From Pectinophora gossypiella (taxonomy: Eukaryota; Arthropoda; Insecta; Lepidoptera; Gelechiidae), in NCBI RefSeq assembly GCF_024362695.1, contig NC_065424.1, positions 5,761,786 to 5,825,785 on the forward strand: a DNA stretch of 64,000 nucleotides, in the 5' to 3' direction. The notes below the pieces were generated by a model. It was not told the DNA's origin. It did no database searches and saw nothing but the letters and a program-made list of their open reading frames with translations. The translations under genes and the position numbers were made by a program. This document shows, one piece after another, positions 20,622-32,167 of this stretch. Numbering within the stretch: the first letter of the stretch is position 1; each line of letters begins with the position of its first letter.

Positions 20622-21025
20622 CGATAGACAGAGAAAGAAATAGGATCGGTTCGTAGTGCCTACTTTGTAGGCCGCGCCGCCGCCGCGCCGCCGCCGCGCC
20701 GCCGGCGTGCGGCGCGGGGCGCGCGGAGCGGGGCGTGCGGAGCGGGGCGCGCGGCGCGGTGCGTGTGGCCGTTGACCCGTTCGAGCAGCTGTTGTCTCCA
20801 TTACATCGAAAATTTTCGATAATTTGTCATTATTGTTTTTTTTATTGAAATTTGGGTTCTATGCAGCTAAAAGCACAATATGGAATTGAAAATAATTAAA
20901 AACAAAACTCAAAATTTCATGAATTTTGCGACGGAAAATTCCACTAGATATTAACTCAGTATCATGGTCTGAATCATCCCTTTCAGTATTCGTTACGATG
21001 TCACTAACACCCGGTATAATCTTAA
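20622..21025. repeat. Repeat P with GC-rich tract and family E arm
   Basis: The right flank of the LTR element: GACAGAGAAAGAAATAGGAT, then about 125 bp (20658-20785) made almost only of GCC, CGC and GCG units. After it come CGTTGACCCGTT and the right half of family E (AAAATTCCACTAGATATTAA ... GATGTCACTAACACC). The GC tract generates a spurious minus-strand ORF. Confidence 0.65.
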
Positions 21026-21087
21026 ATTACCGTAAACTTCTTGGCGTGATCATTAGTTTGGATGTCGAAGGTAATTTGATCCTAAAA

Positions 21088-21420
21088 TCATCATCTCCGT
21101 TAGATATCCCATTTTTCACAGGGTCCGCTTATCTAACCTGAAGATTTGGTACATCCAGTTCTTTATAGAAGCGGCTGCCTGTCTGACCATCCAACCCGAA
21201 CGGTAACCAATACAGATTATCACATACCACCGAAACACATATCTCGGGCGTGTGGATTTCCCCACGATGTTTTCCTTCACCGCTGAGCACTTGATAATTA
21301 ATCATTGACGATCCAAACATGAATTAAAAAACAAACGACAATTATTGGTTTAGAACGTGCTGGGATTCGAACCTGCGACCTCACAGCGAGAGATTCTTCC
21401 AACTGAGCTATCACGGCTTT
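21088..21420 (-). mobile_element. tRNA-derived SINE type Q
   Basis: The minus-strand copy runs from the GATATCCCATTTTTCACAGG end to a head with GGTTCGAATCCC B box and a TAGCTCAG A-box half. The head looks like a tRNA 5' region. Confidence 0.8.
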
Positions 21421-21519
21421 CGTAATTTGGTTCTAAACTACCCCTTTATTCTTCGTTCGGAGTAAACTGACCCAGTCTCATAAAACCATACAGGCGAGTA
21501 GTGAACAAAAAAATATCAT

Positions 21520-21612
21520 CATCAGCCGTACGACGCCCACTGCTGGGCATAGGCCTCCCCCAAGGATCTCCACGACGATCGGTCCTGCGCTGCCCGCATC
21601 CAGCGGCTTCCC
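21520..21612 (+). repeat. Repeat T
   Basis: CCCACTGCTGGGCATAGGCC, CAAGGATCTCCACGACGATC and GCATCCAGCGGCTTCCCGCG, a common moth repeat end. A related segment lies at 53395-53625. Confidence 0.58.
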
Positions 21613-22519
21613 GCGAACAAAAAAATATAAAGAGTGTAAACTCACCAGTAAGCCAGACATTAAGTGGACGACTTGTCACCTAAGTTAGTGTCAGAACCTC
21701 TGGACCAAGTGCGATATTTTATGTTTGGAAACTATCAAAGTTCAATACCTTTTTGATACTATTTGGTACCTTCATTAAATTATCTAATACCTCACCGAAC
21801 AGTGAAAGAACATAATATTTACGGCGTCTGCACAAACACCGTATGTCGCAAGGTCAGCAACCCTTAAAGAATAAACTAATAAAGAATAAACGATAATCAG
21901 ATTGACCAAATGCTTTCATGTAAGTGGAAAATCGTTCCACCAACCGCCATATTAGTTTTACGTCATAACACTTTTGGCAGTAATTGGAAAAGTTTTATCG
22001 GTCGTTCTTGTGAAGAGTTCTTAGTTGAGTTACCTACTTCAAAGGTAAGCCCGCGTGGAGGGACGCGCAGCGCGTCAAGCGGCGCGGACTGCCGGAAAAA
22101 CAAACGTATAACAATGAACTGAGCGTTCACGAAGAAGCGATTTTACAGGCGTTTTTTTTTTTTAATTGTAGCGTCACATAATGGCAAGAGCAACGTGGAA
22201 GGCGACGCGGCTGGTGACCCACCGCGTGTCTCTGAACGCGGCCTAAGGGGAAAAAGGTGTCTTTTTGACGTGACTTACACCCATATTCTAAGATATTAAC
22301 TCGACTTTTCCTCCAATCGACTCTGCCTCAGCTGAGTATTTTGGTATTTTAAGTTGACATGTATATCCTCGAGTTGACGACTTCACTTTACTGGAGTCGA
22401 TGATATTTTTAACATGGATAGTCGTCGTACGGCCTTCGATAATTCGCGGCGCGGAATCCATTACCAGCAGCCCTAGCATGTCTGCGTACCGCACGCGACG
22501 CAGTAAATGAACCAATACA
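21613..22519. other. Unassigned, two weak ORFs
   Basis: A plus-strand 70-codon frame (21910) and a minus-strand 75-codon frame (22288-22515) stay open in moderately GC-rich DNA, but I recognise neither. They could be remnants of an unknown element. Confidence 0.35.
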
Positions 22520-22770
22520 TGGACCTAACTAGTTGAGCAGATAGTTCCGCCCACGAGCAACAGATGGCGCTACCATTCAAAAATACATTCCTAAAACGCG
22601 CTATCGAAGTTTACACAGCGTGACGCATATATATAGAACTTCCAACATAACTCCGTTGGATCGTCGCTCCCTAGTCACACTGCTAACTTGTAGCTAGCGT
22701 AGTTCTGTCCGGTGCCGCGAAAACGTTCCTTGGCGGCAGCACACCCACGCCGCCAATAAACGTCCACGTC
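22520..22770 (-). repeat. Repeat V
   Basis: Complement of the 6665 copy, with AGTTCCGCCCACGAGCAAC and CGTCGCTCCCTAGTCACAC. Confidence 0.65.
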
Positions 22771-22959
22771 GTCGTAAATAGCACAAAATAATCACATTCG
22801 GGTGTTGAAAAAAAGGTATAAAATTGGGATGTCAACTGAAATTTGACCACATTGAAAGGGTTTGGAAACATCAAAATGTGACCTTTCAAAAACACTCTTA
22901 GGTATATGTTTTCAATATATGACGACGCGACGTTGTACAGGTTCAATAACCGTGATTCT

Positions 22960-23150
22960 GAGTTAATATCAAGTGGAATTTTCCGTCGCAAAACTCATGA
23001 AAATGTAAGCGTTTTTTTTTAAAATTAATTTTAGTTCCAAACTTTTTCAACGGTCCTTCCATCTTGATTGTAATTTATCTTGATATTAACTCAGAATCAT
23101 CAGCTGAATCAACTCTGATATTATTCGTAACGGTATCAATCACACTCTCC
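22960..23150. mobile_element. TIR family E
   Basis: Left arm GAGTTAATATCAAGTGGAAT and right arm TTGATATTAACTCAGAATCA, with the diverged TTCGTAACGGTATCAATCAC terminus on the right. Confidence 0.75.
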
Positions 23151-23639
23151 TTGTACATTAAGGGATAATTGGTTCATTTATCGTAACGCGCGCGATAAGC
23201 GAACAATATGCTGCGGGGGAAGTGTCAGAAAAAACTCGAATACCCTAATTGTATTTTCGCAATAAGCACAGCAAATATTATATACTGTCCCACATTATAA
23301 AAATACGAATTTCCGTTTTCGAAATACGAAAAAAGAGATTGTCAACGTCAACACTGAATCAAAATAACTGCCATTTCTTTTATTTATGAAATGTTGTCTA
23401 GAGGAAAATGAATTTCGTTTTCCTGTTTTCATATGAAAATACATTATACTTAACAACCAGTATTTTAATCTGCATCCCCTTTAGAAAAATATCAAAAAAT
23501 ATATTATTTTCAGATAATGGCAAATCAATTAACGAAATATTATCCGCAACACAATTAGGTTCCTTACACGTAGGTACAGAATATTACTGTCTCAAAAATT
23601 ATTTTAATTTTAATAAAACATTATTTACGGATTATAGCC
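23151..23639. other. Unassigned, AT-rich
   Basis: A 101-codon frame begins here but reads into a SINE tail, so it is not a gene. Confidence 0.45.
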
Positions 23640-23750
23640 AGAACCAACACCTTCACCAACTCGCAAAGGAGCAGCGTGGTGGAGTATGCTCCATACCCCC
23701 TCCGGTCAATTGAGGGGAGGCCTGCGCCCAGCAGTAGGACGTACTTCTAT
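23640..23750 (+). mobile_element. Type C SINE 3' tail
   Basis: Tail alone, GAGCAGCGTGGTGGAGTATG followed by CCCAGCAGTAGGACGTA. Confidence 0.72.
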
Positions 23751-23961
23751 AAGTACGTAACGTACGTACGAAGTTCTTGTAAGTAGTAGGCTACTTATGC
23801 TATATGTTATCTTTAAAATGATATATTATGTTTTTTTATGTGACTATAATAGATTTCCCGAAAATTGCCTTAACTACTTTCGGACACAATAAGACAGGTA
23901 AATTCGTCAGTAAGTACATTTAAGATCGGGTCAAAGCAACCCTACGTATAAGTATGAATAA

Positions 23962-24245
23962 ACGGCCTCCGCGGTCCAGTGGTAGAGCGTTGTGCTCACG
24001 ACCCCAAGGTTCAGGGTTCGAAATCCGGAGGGGATTTATCACAAAAATCACTTTGTGAGCCCTGGTTTGGTTAGGACACTGCAGGTTGATCACATTGAGC
24101 CGTTGGTCCCGCTTACTGCTTACTTATGTAGGTATGTAGTCATTACGAGTCATATAGGGGCCTCTAGCGGCTCAGTAATGACGCTGACACCAGGGATTGG
24201 GTTGGTCATCTACATCGTAACACGCACGACAGAAGAGAAGCATAG
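23962..24245 (+). mobile_element. tRNA-derived SINE type B with core deletion
   Basis: Head and B box (GGGTTCGAAATCC) are followed by a body in which the middle of the core is deleted, passing from TTGATCACATT to GAGCCGTTGGTCCCG. The tail has the CTGACACCAGGG block and an (AGAAG)n end. Confidence 0.8.
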
Positions 24246-24339
24246 TAAGATCTATTAAATCATTGCTTGCCAGGTCATTGCAGCTCCTATTTAGGTAAGT
24301 AAGTAATATTATTTTGTTTAGGTACTTATATATTGTTTT

Positions 24340-24452
24340 AGGCGGATGTTTGCAGTAGTTTTAGGCGGATGAGACGTTCGTTATGTAAAAATTGACGATT
24401 CAAAGTGTAACTATGTTACCTACTGAATAAAGATATTTTTGAATTTGAATTT
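24340..24452 (+). mobile_element. LINE family L 3' end
   Basis: GTAGTTTTAGGCGGATGAGA through GATATTTTTGAATTTGAATT; about 110 bp. Confidence 0.7.
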
Positions 24453-25321
24453 GTTTAGGTTTGCTTATGTTTTATGATTTTTTCTTTTGTATTATGTAGT
24501 GTTCTCACTTCCGTAAACTTTTTTTTTACTACCTGTGGGCTGTGGTAGCTTGTAATTAGCCTTTATTTATTATTAAGACTTTGATTGCGTAAATAATGCT
24601 GTAAGCACCCCGAAAAAAAAAATCACTCCACTAAAAACAATCCATAAATAAATACACAAAACGCGTTTTCCAAAGCGTGAAATTCAGGCAAAAATGTTAG
24701 GAATCGAACGCGGCTGTCAATGCGATATGCTGTCCTCAGGCTGAAACGATATCAGCCATGACTGTATCGTATTTTATTCAAGCTCACATTTTACATGGAA
24801 ACCCATTTTCAAACCTCAAACCGAGTAATGCTAAATGTATTGGAAAATTTCTCGGTCTAAAGAGGCCACATTGAAGCATTTCATCTAAAAACATTTGTGC
24901 AAATAACGTTACTGTGCAATATTGCTTTCTAAAATGCTCAATGTAGCCTTTTTAGGCTGTCTACTTCTCATGTGGGATGTGTCGGATGTATCACCTAGGT
25001 TTATGGGAAGTACCCCATATGTTTTTTTCGCCTACGTGGTGTATGAAATTATCTTTGGATAGCGTTGGCTTAGAAGCTTGACTTTTTTACAGATTCAAAG
25101 GACTGCAGACATAAGTATCAGATATTAATTTCAACTTGATATCTCCATTCGTTTCCGAGAAAAAGGGTCTTGCTTGACACACGGACGGACGGACAACAAA
25201 GTGATTCTATGAAGGTTCCGTTTTTCCTTTTGAGGTTCGAAACCCTTAAAATAAGAAACCGTGCATATTGCTACTGATATTTACCACTCCATTTTCTTAC
25301 TTACCAAATATCTAACACAAC
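24453..25321. other. Unassigned apart from a MITE
   Basis: A diverged family G copy lies at 24860-24965. GACACACGGACGGACGGACA at 25160 resembles a common LINE or Helitron-linked motif. Confidence 0.4.
24860..24965. mobile_element. Diverged MITE family G
   Basis: AGAGGCCACATTGAAGCATT and CAATATTGCTTTCTAAAATG with a shortened centre. Confidence 0.65.
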
Positions 25322-25655
25322 AACAGCCTACGTCTGTCTAGTGGTTTGAGCATCGGGCTCACAATCTGGAGGTCTGGATCCGATTCCCGATGGGGACATT
25401 GTCGAAATCACTTTGTGAGACTGTGCTTTGTTTCATTAGGACATTGCAGGCTTGAATCACCTGATTGTCCGTAAATGTAAGATGATTCCGTACTTCGGAA
25501 AGCACGCTAAGCCGTTGGTCCCGGGTTAGCCCAAACACCTCCACCAACCCGCAGTGGAGCAGCGTGGTGGAGTATGCTCCATAACTCTGTCCGGTTGATT
25601 GCGGGGATGCTTGTGCCCAGCAGTGGGACTATAGGCTGTTTATATTGTATGTTGT
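25322..25655 (+). mobile_element. tRNA-derived SINE type C
   Basis: Near full length: diverged head (CAGCCTACGTCTGTCTAGTG), degraded B box (GGATCCGATTCCC), core and complete tail. Confidence 0.85.
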
Positions 25656-25976
25656 TGTAATATCCCATTGCTTTGTACCCTTCAACCAAAAAGCCACAGC
25701 CTAACACCATTCAAATAGAATATTGAACTTCAGTCGTAAATAACGCAATGGCGCGGCTATTTTGCGTGCGGCGTCGAGTCACATGACAAATCCTTCAATC
25801 CGTAGACTAATGAAGAGCTTTGCAAAACATTACGAGACAAGCCCCCGGCTTAAGCCACACACATACACCAAGGAATACCCACAGTGAGATGTAGTAGCGT
25901 GTTTTAGGACATAATAGATATATCTTAATTGCGAATATTGTCAAAAGCTTATTAGGAAGACCTAGAAGAACGAACG

Positions 25977-26370
25977 ATAAAGTGCAAAAGTCCAATCAGT
26001 TTCTTGCAAAGTAATAAATTAACTAACACAAAAAGAGTAAAGTACCTAATAAATTAATTAACGTTTATGAAACAAATAAAACAGAAGGTGCAGGTCGTGT
26101 CGTATAGGGAGGTGAAGGTTTTGGCGGGAAGAAGAGAGGAATGGCGATTACTCCACCGACAAGAGCGCAGCTCTTAAATAGAAAGAATAAATTATCTGGT
26201 TGCACTTTTGACCTCCTGGTTACATGTCGTTTCTGTAATAGACAAGAAACACCTACTCGTACAAAAACAAATTTTATAATTATGACAACTAATGGTTCAT
26301 AATTTCACCACTGTTTACAAATAATTCGCTGGAGTCAGTCACTGCAGTTTTGCTCTTTGATTGTACATTG
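25977..26370 (-). repeat. Repeat S split by a 161-bp insertion
   Basis: AGTCCAATCAGTTTCTTGCA at the left and CCTCCTGGTTACATGTCG at the right are contiguous in the 1388 copy. Confidence 0.7.
26025..26185 (+). mobile_element. Short repeat J insertion with target duplication
   Basis: AATAAATTAACT (26013-26024) and AATAAATTATCT (26186-26197) flank it. It ends CCGACAAGAGCGCAGCTCTT AAATAGAAAG, which is the 3' end of repeat J. Confidence 0.72.
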
Positions 26371-26555
26371 ACCAAATTGGAGATGTCCTTAGAAAAGATT
26401 CAGTAAGATTTACTCTGAACCGCCGTGCAAGAATAAAACGATTGATGAATGTGGAGGAAGCAAGAGAAGTATGTAAGGATGGAAGCAAATGGAATTCCAT
26501 AGTCTCTGCTTACCCCAGTGGGAAATAGGCGTGAATTTATGTATGAATGTGTATG
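26362..26555 (+). pseudogene. LINE family D C-terminal fragment
   Basis: The plus strand has the same DQIGDVL, KRLMNVEEAREVC and SAYP blocks, ending in AATAGGCGTGAATTTATG. It is fused at its left to repeat S. Confidence 0.72.
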
Positions 26556-27249
26556 TTAAAGCTTATGTTTTCTGTTAAAACATCCAAGTGCTTCTGTTTT
26601 TGTTTGATGGACCATTATACAGGCCCAAAGACCCAAATAAGTAAGTTAATCTTTGGGGAAGACCCAAAAGACTTGGCGACTCTCGGGTCACTGAGAATTA
26701 AAAACTCAGTATGTCATGGGAGCAAGCCACAGAGGCTGGGGTTTGAATAGTTTTAACATTTACACTTATTTTATTCAATTAACTGCAAATATTTAGATAA
26801 TTTAATTTCCATTTTTTTGAATATTTTAATCAATTCTTGCATGCCCAATGATTGCATTCCTAAGAACTTTTATTGTATTTACAAACCCTGTTGTTTAAAA
26901 AAATAAGTCAAATAAAATATCGCTTTTTAAATGAATTGGCCTTTTTAACCCCCTAGCAAGGCATAGAAGACAATAAACATAAAAAACAATAGGTATTTTC
27001 GCCATTTTTGGCGTAGAGTCAGTAAAATAATGCATCTGTATATACAAGCGTCGGCTGACTGTTTGTTCATTAACAATACTCATTAGCCGCTGTGTACAGA
27101 GCACTTATTTGAACAGAGACCCACTAATTTGCTCAAGAAATACGTCGGAAAACCAAGTTAAATAAACTGTTGTTGGAATTTCAATTATAATAAACAAGAC
27201 GCTAGATTGTAAATTGAAAGAAAAGAGATCTTTCTTTTTTGAAAGAAAA
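26556..27249. other. Unassigned
   Basis: A family G end (GGCCTTTTTAACCCCCTAGC) at 26937-26960; nothing else recognised. Confidence 0.4.
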
Positions 27250-27378
27250 GACAATACAATACAATACAAATACACTTTATTGCACCAAACTAAAAATAAA
27301 TAATTACAAAAAGTCTCTTAATTAAGTACATGGCAAATGGCGGCCTTATCGCTTAAAGCGATTTCTTCCAGGCAACCA
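27250..27378 (-). mobile_element. LINE family K 3' end
   Basis: Same (CAATA)n, TACACTTTATTGCACCAAA and GGCGGCCTTATCGCTTAAAG blocks on the minus strand. Confidence 0.75.
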
Positions 27379-27689
27379 TAAGGACGTTTGACGAAAAGAC
27401 GTTGGTTAACTACTCCCTAATATAAATGTAAACCTGCAAGCTTTGTTTCTGTTCAAAGGAACGGTCAATCAATGAATATCTCGTTTAGTAACTGTGTTTT
27501 GGAACTTCTCCGTGCCTCGGAGGGCACTTAAGATCATCGAATCCGATTAATACATACTTATACTCGTTAACCTCGTAAAGCAGAGGTTTCCAGACACAAT
27601 AGTAAAACCATGGAGTTTGGATTTTAAAAGGACTGTCGGCGTTACGACTTTCAACCAAGTCACAAGTCGGCTTGTAAACTTTGGCAAAT

Positions 27690-27785
27690 CCTATGACAAA
27701 TAACCCTATCAATCCGGAGAGGATCAGCGTGAGTATGCTCCATCCTCCGTTTGATTAGGGGAAGGCCTGTGGCCAACACAAAGCG
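27690..27785 (+). mobile_element. Decayed type C SINE tail
   Basis: GGATCAGCGTGAGTATGCTC and GGGGAAGGCCTGTG are recognisable but have lost several bases relative to other copies. A remnant of the core lies at about 27505-27535. Confidence 0.5.
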
Positions 27786-28098
27786 CAGCCTTGATTCTTT
27801 ACGAAAGTGCGAACTAGCCTTAAAAAAAATGATTTCTCTTTTCGCAACATTACTCTGTACAATTTGAATTATTGACGTTCGCGGCTCTACTGGCCGTCAT
27901 TAAATGTGAGCTGCTTAGTGCAGGCTCTTTGACAACAGACAGACACACGTACATACAAGCTATAGGTGTATAAGATGACCTACTTGACGTCTCGTTTTGC
28001 ATCATTAATCTACGTAAATCGGGGGCACTAGAGACCTTGTGTAATGATAATGGACTGCTGTATTCATAATTGACCGATCGATGATATTATAAGTAATA

Positions 28099-28523
28099 TC
28101 TAAATATATAAAAGGAGAAACTGACTGACTGACATATCAACGCACAGCCTAAACAACTAAAAGTAGGCACTTGAAATTTGGAAGGGACGTAGCTTAGGTA
28201 CCGTAGAGGTGCACTAAGAAAGGAATTCTCGGAATTCCCACGGGAACGGGAATTAGCGGGAAAATTCTTTTGTATGAAAAATCTAAACCGCTTAAGTTAG
28301 ACGCTTGAAATTTGGCATGCAGGGTCCTTAGGTAAGTTAAAGCTTAGTTGCAACAGGATATTGCAAAATTCCCACGGAAACGGGAGTTAGCGGGAAGAAA
28401 CATTTGTATGAAAAAATCTAAACTGCATAAGTTAGATGCTTGAAATTTGATATGCACTCCCACACACACAAAGATCTCTCTTTTATAACACGCCACGCGG
28501 ACGAAGTCGCGGGCAAAAACTAG
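28099..28523 (+). mobile_element. Non-autonomous Helitron (Lep1-like)
   Basis: The element begins TCTAAATATATAAAAGGAG and ends with a GC-rich hairpin (ACGCGGACGAAGTCGCGGG), about six bases and CTAG. It lies between A (28098) and T (28524), with no target duplication, as Helitrons do. The interior holds a tandemly duplicated unit of about 150 bp containing CGGGAATTAGCGGGAA. No RepHel coding sequence is present. Confidence 0.82.
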
Positions 28524-28674
28524 TATATTATAAGCCGACACTCGCATAAAAACACCAGTTATTTTTTTTATATTGGGCAGGGACTTATGCTCAGTGCTGT
28601 GACATTTGCGCATATAAAAATAAGTAATAGTAGAAAGTACGTAGTAAGTGTAGCGTAGTAGTTGCGTATTTGTA

Positions 28675-28925
28675 ACCCGATACCGACCCCGCCGGCGTGG
28701 TAATTTCCCTAAATCAGCGCTTATCGCTATCGACCCACTAGTGTCAATTCTTTCAAATATTTTTCCTCTCAGACCCCTGAGCCGAGGTTCGCGCCCAACT
28801 GGGCACCCTCAGGCCTGTTGTCTTAAACGTTGTACCGGGTGAGAGCCTTCAGCGCTCCCCATGTATCCGGCAAAGTAGTTAATGCCATCTGCGACAAATC
28901 TACAATAAATCACGTCAAAAAATAA
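28675..28925 (+). mobile_element. Repeat M retroelement copy
   Basis: Contains TCAGCGCTTATCGCTATCGA and GAGAGCCTTCAGCGCTCCCC, and ends CACGTCAAAAAATAAATAAA. No coding potential is seen. Confidence 0.7.
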
Positions 28926-29039
28926 ATAAATAACAAAAAATAAATGAAAATAAATAATAAATGTTCCCAATAATAAATGTTACGTTGTTGTTGTTGTTTC
29001 TTGTGTCTGTTTCATTGTGTACAAATAAATAAATAAATA

Positions 29040-29300
29040 AATAAATAATAAATAAATGTCTCCCTCTCTCTCTTTATTTAAGAGCTGCGCTCTTGTCGGT
29101 GGAGTAATCGCCTTCATTACTCCATAGATAGGGCGTGTAGAACGGTGGTTGCCCCAATCGCCTTCCGTTCCGCAGTACACTGACCAATTTCTCAATCGGT
29201 GATGTTCTAGCTAGAGCCCTACCAGAATCCATTTTCTCGGCCTCCAACCAGTACTGATACCGCCTGCTGCCCGGCATCAAGGGTGCGCTTTTGAAGTAGC
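29040..29300 (-). mobile_element. Repeat J, longer copy
   Basis: On the minus strand it has GCCGGGCAGCAGGCGGTATC, GAGAAATTGGTCAGTGTAC and AAGAGCGCAGCTCTTAAATA, then an A/T-rich (AAAT)n tail. Confidence 0.65.
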
Positions 29301-29837
29301 GGCGCCTACTCGCTACGTCACAAGATCGTCATACAACCTAAGTAGCATTTTATAGGTTAGCCCGTCCGAGTGAGCTACCCACTACGTTCTGCTAATCCTG
29401 TCGCTGTTTGGTCGGGGACTGCAGCTTATTTTTATATTCGCAGCTAACCATCATATCTGATGGCCGTTCCACTATCCGCCACCTGTGGACCCCGTAGATG
29501 GCCTACAGCTCAGCCTACTACAATAAATGTCAAAAATCAATATTGTTTTTCAAAATAATTGAGTGGCTCTGCTTACCCCGTTCGGGATTACTGAGTCTAT
29601 TTATGTATGTATGGATGAAAATACATTTCTCCGTGGCTTTTATCCGATTTTTCACCTTTGATCAGAAAAGAAGACATAACGCCGCTATCGATGTAAACTT
29701 TGTTTATGAAACTTGGTAAATTTACATGATGAAAGTTGTCGGAGATTGAGCGAATAGGGGTGAACAGGGTAAATCTAACGCTTAACTTCGGAACTAATAT
29801 AACTTGCCTCATCTTTTAAGTTATGTACAAAAAAATA
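29301..29837. other. Unassigned
   Basis: A LINE D-like end (CTGCTTACCCCGTTCGGGAT) at 29570-29620; the remainder has no recognised feature. Confidence 0.4.
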
Positions 29838-30413
29838 AAAGTTTCTTTCCGATGCTTTCGCAAAGATTATGGGGGATGTCAAATGTTGAACTCAGATTTG
29901 GGGAAGTTGAAATTTCTTTGGTAGTTTATATTCGATTGATGAGTATTTATAATATTTAAGTATATATTGGCCGCGATTCCTGCAGACACCTCCTAATTTT
30001 ATTTTAAGTTATACCCGTCATTTTCTTATCCGCCAAAAAGGAAAGGGACGGATGATTGTCAACAAGTTAATTTTAAAACGAATGAATAACCCGGGCGAAT
30101 AAAATAACAATCCGTTTGACGTGCTGTCTACTTAACTCTGTCGGGTTATTGGCCGATGTAAAATTTTTAGACGGTTATTTGGAATTTTTAATAAATAAAT
30201 AATAAGTCCGTGTGCTCCATAAATTTTATGCCTGTCGAGTACTCGTAAGTCTGTAAGTTCTCGAAATAATATAAAATAATAAATAATAATATAAATAAAA
30301 AATAAAAGTTTCTGTCCGATGCTTTCGCAAAGATTATGGGGGATGTCAAATGTTGAACTCAGATTTGGGGAAGTTGAAATTTCTTTGGTAGTTTATATTC
30401 GATTGATGAGTGA
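29838..30413. repeat. 105-bp direct duplication, 468 bp apart
   Basis: 29838-29945 and 30306-30413 match except for one visible base (GTTTCTTTCC versus GTTTCTGTCC). Each follows an A-rich AAAAATAAAA stretch. The spacer holds a repeat W segment (GAATAACCCGGGCGAATA) also seen at 13045 and, in part, at 44128. Confidence 0.82.
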
Positions 30414-30464
30414 ATATGGATGTGTATGGATATAGGAATAAGTGACGGGCACCTCGGACACTTC

Positions 30465-30625
30465 ATATACAACTTCCAACATGATACTAGCGGATAGTCG
30501 ATCCTATCCCATATACGTCTCGCTATGTAAACTTCGATAGCGCGTTTCAGGATTGCATTATTGAATGATAGCGCCATCTGTAGCATGTGGGCGGAACTAG
30601 CTGGTCAACTAGTTGGAACCCAACT
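30465..30625 (+). repeat. Repeat V
   Basis: ACTTCCAACATGATACTAGC to AGCTGGTCAACTAGTTGG; the central part is shorter than in the 6665 copy. Confidence 0.65.
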
Positions 30626-30859
30626 ACTTTATATGGTGATTTTACAGAGAAATGAATAATTCCATATACGTCCCAGGTCCCGACGTATTTCATAAAGTTA
30701 TCACCTTATTTTCGTAGTAAAATTGGAAAAGTTCGAACACTAAAACTAGGTGTTGATGTTAGCAGATATAATTTACCAAGCTCTGTCATTTGAGAAAAGT
30801 TTCAGGGAAAAATGGGTTTGGGACTTTCCGTAGGTATGTGATTTTTTTGTTTGAACATA

Positions 30860-31018
30860 CATATATACATAAACTCACGTTTATTTCCCACCGGGGTTAG
30901 CAGAAACTATGAAATTCTGCTGGGTATAGGCCTCCTATCCGGTCCTGTGTAAGTCTCATCCATTGCTTTCCGTCGTACCTCATAATACCATCCGACCACC
31001 AGGCTGGTGGTCTGCCAA
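30860..31018 (-). mobile_element. LINE family D end joined to repeat T
   Basis: CATAAACTCACGTTTATTTC with CACCGGGGTTAGCAGAAACT is the D 3' end. It continues into GGGTATAGGCCTCCTATCCG, a member of repeat T. Confidence 0.6.
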
Positions 31019-31369
31019 ATAACAATAATATAATTTAATATGTAATATTTCAAATAAGCGAATTAATATTTTAATTTAATAGGTCTACTGAAAGGATTAC
31101 CAAATAAAACATTCTTCATTTGACCCGCAGAATAACTTTGCTTAAACTGTAACTACCCACGTAGCAGATTGTCTACGTCGTAGGCGGCTACGCGTGGCGT
31201 CGTAGCAGGGTCCTATTTCATTACTCCATTAAAAGTTTATTTTGGAACAGATGGTGCCTCAACCCGATATGTTGAGGCTTTGAAGTCACTTTTTTTTAAG
31301 AAGATTGTTCTAGGTACGTAATGAAAAAAGGAAAAATTTGTAATGATTGTTTTTTTTTTAACTTTGAGC

Positions 31370-31570
31370 ACACCCCGGATATTTCATACAAACGACTTCA
31401 TTTCACACAGACACTACACATTGACGTTATCATACACTCGCATAAGTGTGTGTAAAGTCTGACGCCCATACGATTGAAGACTAAATTAAGACCGACGGGG
31501 GTGAGGTAATAGCCAACCTCAGCTACAGGTGGGGAGCGGAGAGTTACCGTTGTAAACGTAGTTATTCTAT
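31370..31570 (-). repeat. Repeat N
   Basis: CACCCCGGATATTTCATACA to GGGGAGCGGAGAGTTACCG on the complement; next to it a short LINE K internal segment (31575-31630). Confidence 0.6.
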
Positions 31571-31644
31571 GCTAGAAGGCCGCCATTTGCCATGTACTAG
31601 TTAATCTCCTTGTAACTAAATATTAAGATATTATTTTACATACA

Positions 31645-31880
31645 TAAACTCACGCCTAATTCCCACCGGGGTAAGCAGGGATGGAATTCCATTTGCTTCG
31701 ATCCTGACACACTCTTGCTTCCTCCACATTCATCAATCGTTTCATACACGCATGCTGGTTCGAAGAATAATAATATCGTACTGAACTTTTTCTAAGGACA
31801 TCTCCAATTTGGTCAATGTCTCTCGAGGTCTTCCTCTGCCAGTCCTATCTTCGCTTTATATACTGCTTTCAGAATCCTGT
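31645..31880 (-). pseudogene. LINE family D C-terminal fragment
   Basis: Minus-strand copy with CATAAACTCACGCCTAATTC at the 3' end; it has several deletions and a shifted frame. Confidence 0.7.
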
Positions 31881-32019
31881 TATTATTTATGTAACAATTA
31901 TTTTGGTGCAGTAAAGTATATTTTAATTTGAATTTGGAATGATTTATTCATTATGATTGTTTTGTGCTTAATATGTTCCCGCATCTCTCTGTGAGTAGAT
32001 AAGTACTTATATATAATCT

Positions 32020-32165
32020 ACATGCAAACATAACATAAGCTCACGACTATATCCCCATTGGGGTAGTCAGAGAGTACATCCATCACAAGATGAACTAAGT
32101 ACGGACACCCCAGCAAGCTTTCTGTTAGAACAACGTGATAGGTGGTGAGCCTATAATGGCCGAGC
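32020..32165 (+). repeat. Repeat R
   Basis: TCACGACTATATCCCCATTG to TAATGGCCGAGCCAAC; the most complete copy with that at 62640. Confidence 0.55.
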
Positions 32166-32167
32166 CA

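Noticed and set aside
20616..20801. Arg/Pro/Ala-rich minus-strand ORF
   Set aside because: It is translation of the GC-rich tract next to the LTR; no start context or family similarity.
22288..22515. 75-codon minus-strand ORF with balanced composition
   Set aside because: It could be an exon or element remnant, but there is no domain, splice or family evidence to support a gene call.
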